Notes under the pieces: model-generated | What the model saw: only the letters and a program-made list of their open reading frames with translations | The model's database searches: none | What the model was told of the DNA's origin: nothing | Translations under genes and position numbers: made by a program | Assembly (NCBI GenBank): GCA_910587355.1 | Contig: CAJUKF010000002.1 | Location: 9,815-73,814, forward strand | DNA: 64,000 bases | Direction: 5' to 3' | Source: an uncultured Muribaculaceae bacterium | GTDB lineage: Bacteria > Bacteroidota > Bacteroidia > Bacteroidales > Muribaculaceae | In this document: positions 61,635 to 64,000 of the stretch, piece after piece | Layout: each line of letters begins with the position of its first letter | Numbering within the stretch: position 1 is the first letter of the stretch

Positions 61635-63848
61635 TCAACGCTGCGAAATCGCACCCGGCAGAATGATTCTGTCGCCGAGGGCTTTTGTCAGACGCCGCTG
61701 AAGCTCCTTCCGCTCCTGAATTTCCTTCATTATGGCAAAAGCCTCCTCCGCACGGTCGGCCGGGAGGCCGGAGAGCTGCATGGTGAGGTCTTTTATAATA
61801 TCGGAAACTATGGCGTTGCGGAGCTCATAGATTGCAGTGGGCACGAGCGAAGGGAGCTGTGCCTGCTCCGAAAGATTATCGCCCTGACGCGTATAGAAAC
61901 GTGAAATCGTATAGCGGTCGACCAAAAGCTCAAGGGCGGTGTTGCGGACCATGTCGTCGGGCGAATTCACAAGCAGATTCTGACCATACTGCATATCAAA
62001 CTCATTGATTCGCTCCTCACGGAAAACTGCGAGTTCCATACGTGTCTCAGCCTCGACTTTCTCGATTTTAGCCATAGAGCCGCCCTCCATTCTCAATTTC
62101 TCGCGGGCTTCTTCAAGTTTCATACGGACTTCATCTTCAATCTCGCCCTGCCGGACAATGCGGTCGGCGAGCCATGCGCCGTCGTTACGTATAGCGCCAA
62201 TAGCCTCGAATACAGCCTGATATGGCTTATGCGTGAAAGTGATGCCGTCGGCGGCGAGCTCACTGCTTATTACATCATAGACCGTGGCCGGCATGTCATT
62301 TCCATTCTCATCGGTCATATTCACAATATATAGCAGACCGAAGCGCACGAGATAACGGGCAAGGATTTCTTCAAACGGCTTAAGACGGTTTACATTAAGA
62401 TTAAGCAAAGGAGCCTCTTCTTGCTCTGCTTCATGTTTGTCCTGGCCTGCGGCGTTTTCATTGTCAAGTTCACCGAGCGACTCACGGGCAGCGCGGCGCG
62501 CCTCGTTTGTCTCGGCTTCCTCGTAACGCTTGGCAATGAGAATATTCAGCTGCCGGACAAGCACTTCTTCTGAAAGACCGAGCATTCGCGAGCACTGCTG
62601 CAGATACTCCTGCCGCTTCACAGGGTCGTCGATATGGGCGACAGAACCGAGAATAACGTTGATTACCTTTGCACGGGCCGTAGGGTCATTGGACGGCACA
62701 TCGCGCATCAGCACACGAGTCATAAAGGCTATTATATCCTCCTCGTGCTGAGCAAGATACTCCTCCACCTCGCTTGACGAATGATTCTGCGCGAAGCTGT
62801 CGGGGTCGTCGCCCGGCGGCAGAAGAAGCACTTTGACGTCAAGCTTTTCGTCGAGAAGCATATTTATGCCACGGAGCGAAGCCTTGATACCGGCAGGGTC
62901 GGCATCGTATATAAGAGTGACGTTGTTGGTAAAACGGCGCAGCAGGCGAATCTGTCCCTCGGTAAGCGAAGTACCCGAAGAAGCCACAACATTCTCCACT
63001 CCGGCCTGATGCATCGAAATCACATCGAGATAGCCCTCGACCATGATGCATTTGTCGCGGCGAGCAATGGCTGATTTGGCCTGATAGAGACCGTAGAGCT
63101 CGTTGCTCTTCTTATAAATGACCGACTCAGGCGAGTTGACATATTTCGCCACAGTCTTGTCGGAGCGCATAGTGCGTCCGCCGAAAGCAATCACACGTCC
63201 CGACAGGCTGAGCACCGGGAACATCACGCGTCCGCGAAAACGGTCGTAGAGCCGTTTCTGTCCCTCACGCTCGCTTACACCTGCAAGACCTGTCTCAATG
63301 AGGTACTTGTCATTATATCCGGCAAGACGGGCCGCATCGACAAAAGCCGAACCTTTGTCGAGCGAATATCCGAGACGGAAGCGCTCAATCATGGCATCAT
63401 TGAGGCCACGGTGACGGAAATATGCGAGAGCCAAATCGCGTCCGGCATCCGTTTCGAGCAGATTTCGACGGAACTCATTTAGCGCGAATTCGTTTACCGC
63501 CAGCATAGACTCGCGGTCGTTCTGCGCCTGCTGTTCCTCGGGGCTCTGCTCTTTCTCGACTATCTCGATATTGTACTTACGCGCGAGATAGCGGAGGGCT
63601 TCCTGATAGGACAGCTGCTCATGCTCCATGATGAAGTTGACAGGCGAACCGCCCTTGCCGCAACTGAAGCACTTGCATATATTGCGGGCACGGTTGACCG
63701 AAAACGAGGGTGTGCGCTCGTTGTGAAACGGGCACAAACCCTTGTAGTTGGCTCCGGAGCGGCGAAGCTTGACGAAGTCGCTGACGACATCGACAATATC
63801 GGCCGCATCCAGAATCCTGTTTACCGTCTCCTGGTCAATCCTGCCCAT
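61635..63848 (-). CDS. dnaG: DNA primase
   Basis: Makes RNA primers for DNA replication. 737 residues. CHC2 zinc-binding domain at residues 38-68 (CPFHNERTPSF, CKCFSCGKGG), Toprim core with MVEGYLDVISMHQAG and the Asp pair in LIYDADPAGIKASL, and a long C-terminal region with an acidic insert (about 440-480) before the helicase-binding end. It is longer than E. coli DnaG because of the C-terminal part. Convergent with radA (4 bases between stops) and 16 bases after the upstream gene. Confidence 0.96.
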   Translation of the reverse strand: MGRIDQETVNRILDAADIVDVVSDFVKLRRSGANYKGLCPFHNERTPSFSVNRARNICKCFSCGKGGSPVNFIMEHEQLSYQEALRYLARKYNIEIVEKEQSPEEQQAQNDRESMLAVNEFALNEFRRNLLETDAGRDLALAYFRHRGLNDAMIERFRLGYSLDKGSAFVDAARLAGYNDKYLIETGLAGVSEREGQKRLYDRFRGRVMFPVLSLSGRVIAFGGRTMRSDKTVAKYVNSPESVIYKKSNELYGLYQAKSAIARRDKCIMVEGYLDVISMHQAGVENVVASSGTSLTEGQIRLLRRFTNNVTLIYDADPAGIKASLRGINMLLDEKLDVKVLLLPPGDDPDSFAQNHSSSEVEEYLAQHEEDIIAFMTRVLMRDVPSNDPTARAKVINVILGSVAHIDDPVKRQEYLQQCSRMLGLSEEVLVRQLNILIAKRYEEAETNEARRAARESLGELDNENAAGQDKHEAEQEEAPLLNLNVNRLKPFEEILARYLVRFGLLYIVNMTDENGNDMPATVYDVISSELAADGITFTHKPYQAVFEAIGAIRNDGAWLADRIVRQGEIEDEVRMKLEEAREKLRMEGGSMAKIEKVEAETRMELAVFREERINEFDMQYGQNLLVNSPDDMVRNTALELLVDRYTISRFYTRQGDNLSEQAQLPSLVPTAIYELRNAIVSDIIKDLTMQLSGLPADRAEEAFAIMKEIQERKELQRRLTKALGDRIILPGAISQR

Positions 63849-63864
63849 CGAATTTCCTTAAAGA

Positions 63865-64000
63865 TTAAGCCTTACCGCGAAGGTCTTCGGTATACTTGTC
63901 GATTTTATGCAGCTCTACCGGTATATTGATAGACTGGGGACAATGCGACACGCATGAACCGCAGGCAACGCACATGCCGGCCTGACGCAGACGTGGCACC
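63865..64000 (-). CDS. C-terminal end of a ferredoxin-tailed oxidoreductase, probably aldo/keto reductase
   Basis: Only the last 44 codons lie in the window, ending at TAA (63865-63867). They contain a [4Fe-4S] motif CVACGSCVSHCP (C-x2-C-x2-C-x3-C-P) followed by QSINIPVELHKIDKYTEDL. This tail, with HCPQ-x-I-x-IP and the helical end, is what 4Fe-4S-containing aldo/keto reductases of Bacteroidota carry. Other iron-sulfur proteins cannot be excluded from so short a piece. It is co-directional with dnaG. Confidence 0.6.
   Translation of the reverse strand, partial: VPRLRQAGMCVACGSCVSHCPQSINIPVELHKIDKYTEDLRGKA

Noticed and set aside
1..64000. tRNA, rRNA or CRISPR content
   Set aside because: No gap holds a tRNA-like T-arm and acceptor pair or regularly spaced repeats; gaps are mostly under 150 bases.

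Overview
The window is 64 kb of chromosomal DNA from a Bacteroidota species, most likely of the order Bacteroidales and possibly a Muribaculaceae-like gut organism. The evidence is threefold. Many genes have the Bacteroidales form: a short-LID adenylate kinase, a long IspG with an insert, MalQ with two N-terminal starch-binding modules, TamB, and a PBP1+LysM protein. Several intergenic regions carry the Bacteroides-type promoter TTTG-N19-22-TAnnTTTG, and I did not find clear Shine-Dalgarno sequences. The thiamine operon contains ThiH, as expected of an anaerobe. The genus is an inference. I see no insertion sequence, phage, CRISPR array, rRNA or tRNA gene. Coding density is very high, and the only gap over 300 bases is 22018-22329.

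Layout. 1-898: 3' part of serA (+), ending at a strong terminator shared with the opposing hpt-adk-acyl-CoA synthetase operon (979-3874, -). 3992-6808 (-): HD-domain protein, cardiolipin synthase and a pRiA4b ORF-3-like protein. 6942-12840 (-): a tightly overlapped operon ftsY-rimO-menF-SGNH-SGNH. 13049-15423 (+): UDP-glucose dehydrogenase and a UDP-glucuronate 4-epimerase-like enzyme, divergent from ftsY. 15504-22017 (-): aldose epimerase-like protein, exported GH2 enzyme and exported GH38 alpha-mannosidase. 22330-25344 (-): lipoprotein, pepT and miaA. 25479-31915 (+): promoter, TPP riboswitch and the thiamine operon thiS-tenI/thiE fusion-thiG-thiH-thiF-methyltransferase-tenA-thiD, without thiC. 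31952-54488 (-): a 22.5 kb run of closely packed genes (a 1374-residue AlbA_2-domain protein, GT2, DUF4286-like, ruvC, ligA, trpS, rpoN, PAP2-like, purE, ispG, M16 peptidase, lipoprotein, malQ, tamB). 54634-61630 (+): GNAT, uvrA, then LysM/PBP1-barrel-radA. 61635-64000 (-): dnaG behind the 3' end of a ferredoxin-tailed oxidoreductase.

Most of the content is housekeeping. It covers serine and purine metabolism, isoprenoid and thiamine synthesis, DNA replication and repair (LigA, RuvC, UvrA, RadA, DnaG), envelope biogenesis (TamB, cardiolipin synthase, LysM/PBP1, outer-membrane barrel) and sugar metabolism.

The parts most worth a second look are these. (1) The large AlbA_2 protein has predicted OB-like segments and a GyrA-tail-like C-terminus. 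(2) The thiamine operon fuses a TenI-like thiazole tautomerase domain to ThiE, embeds an unassigned methyltransferase, and has TenA but no ThiC. (3) Two distant lipoproteins look like paralogues built from the same two-lobed unit. (4) A tandem pair of SGNH hydrolases lies in the ftsY operon. None of these is shown here to be a new system; each is given with a test.
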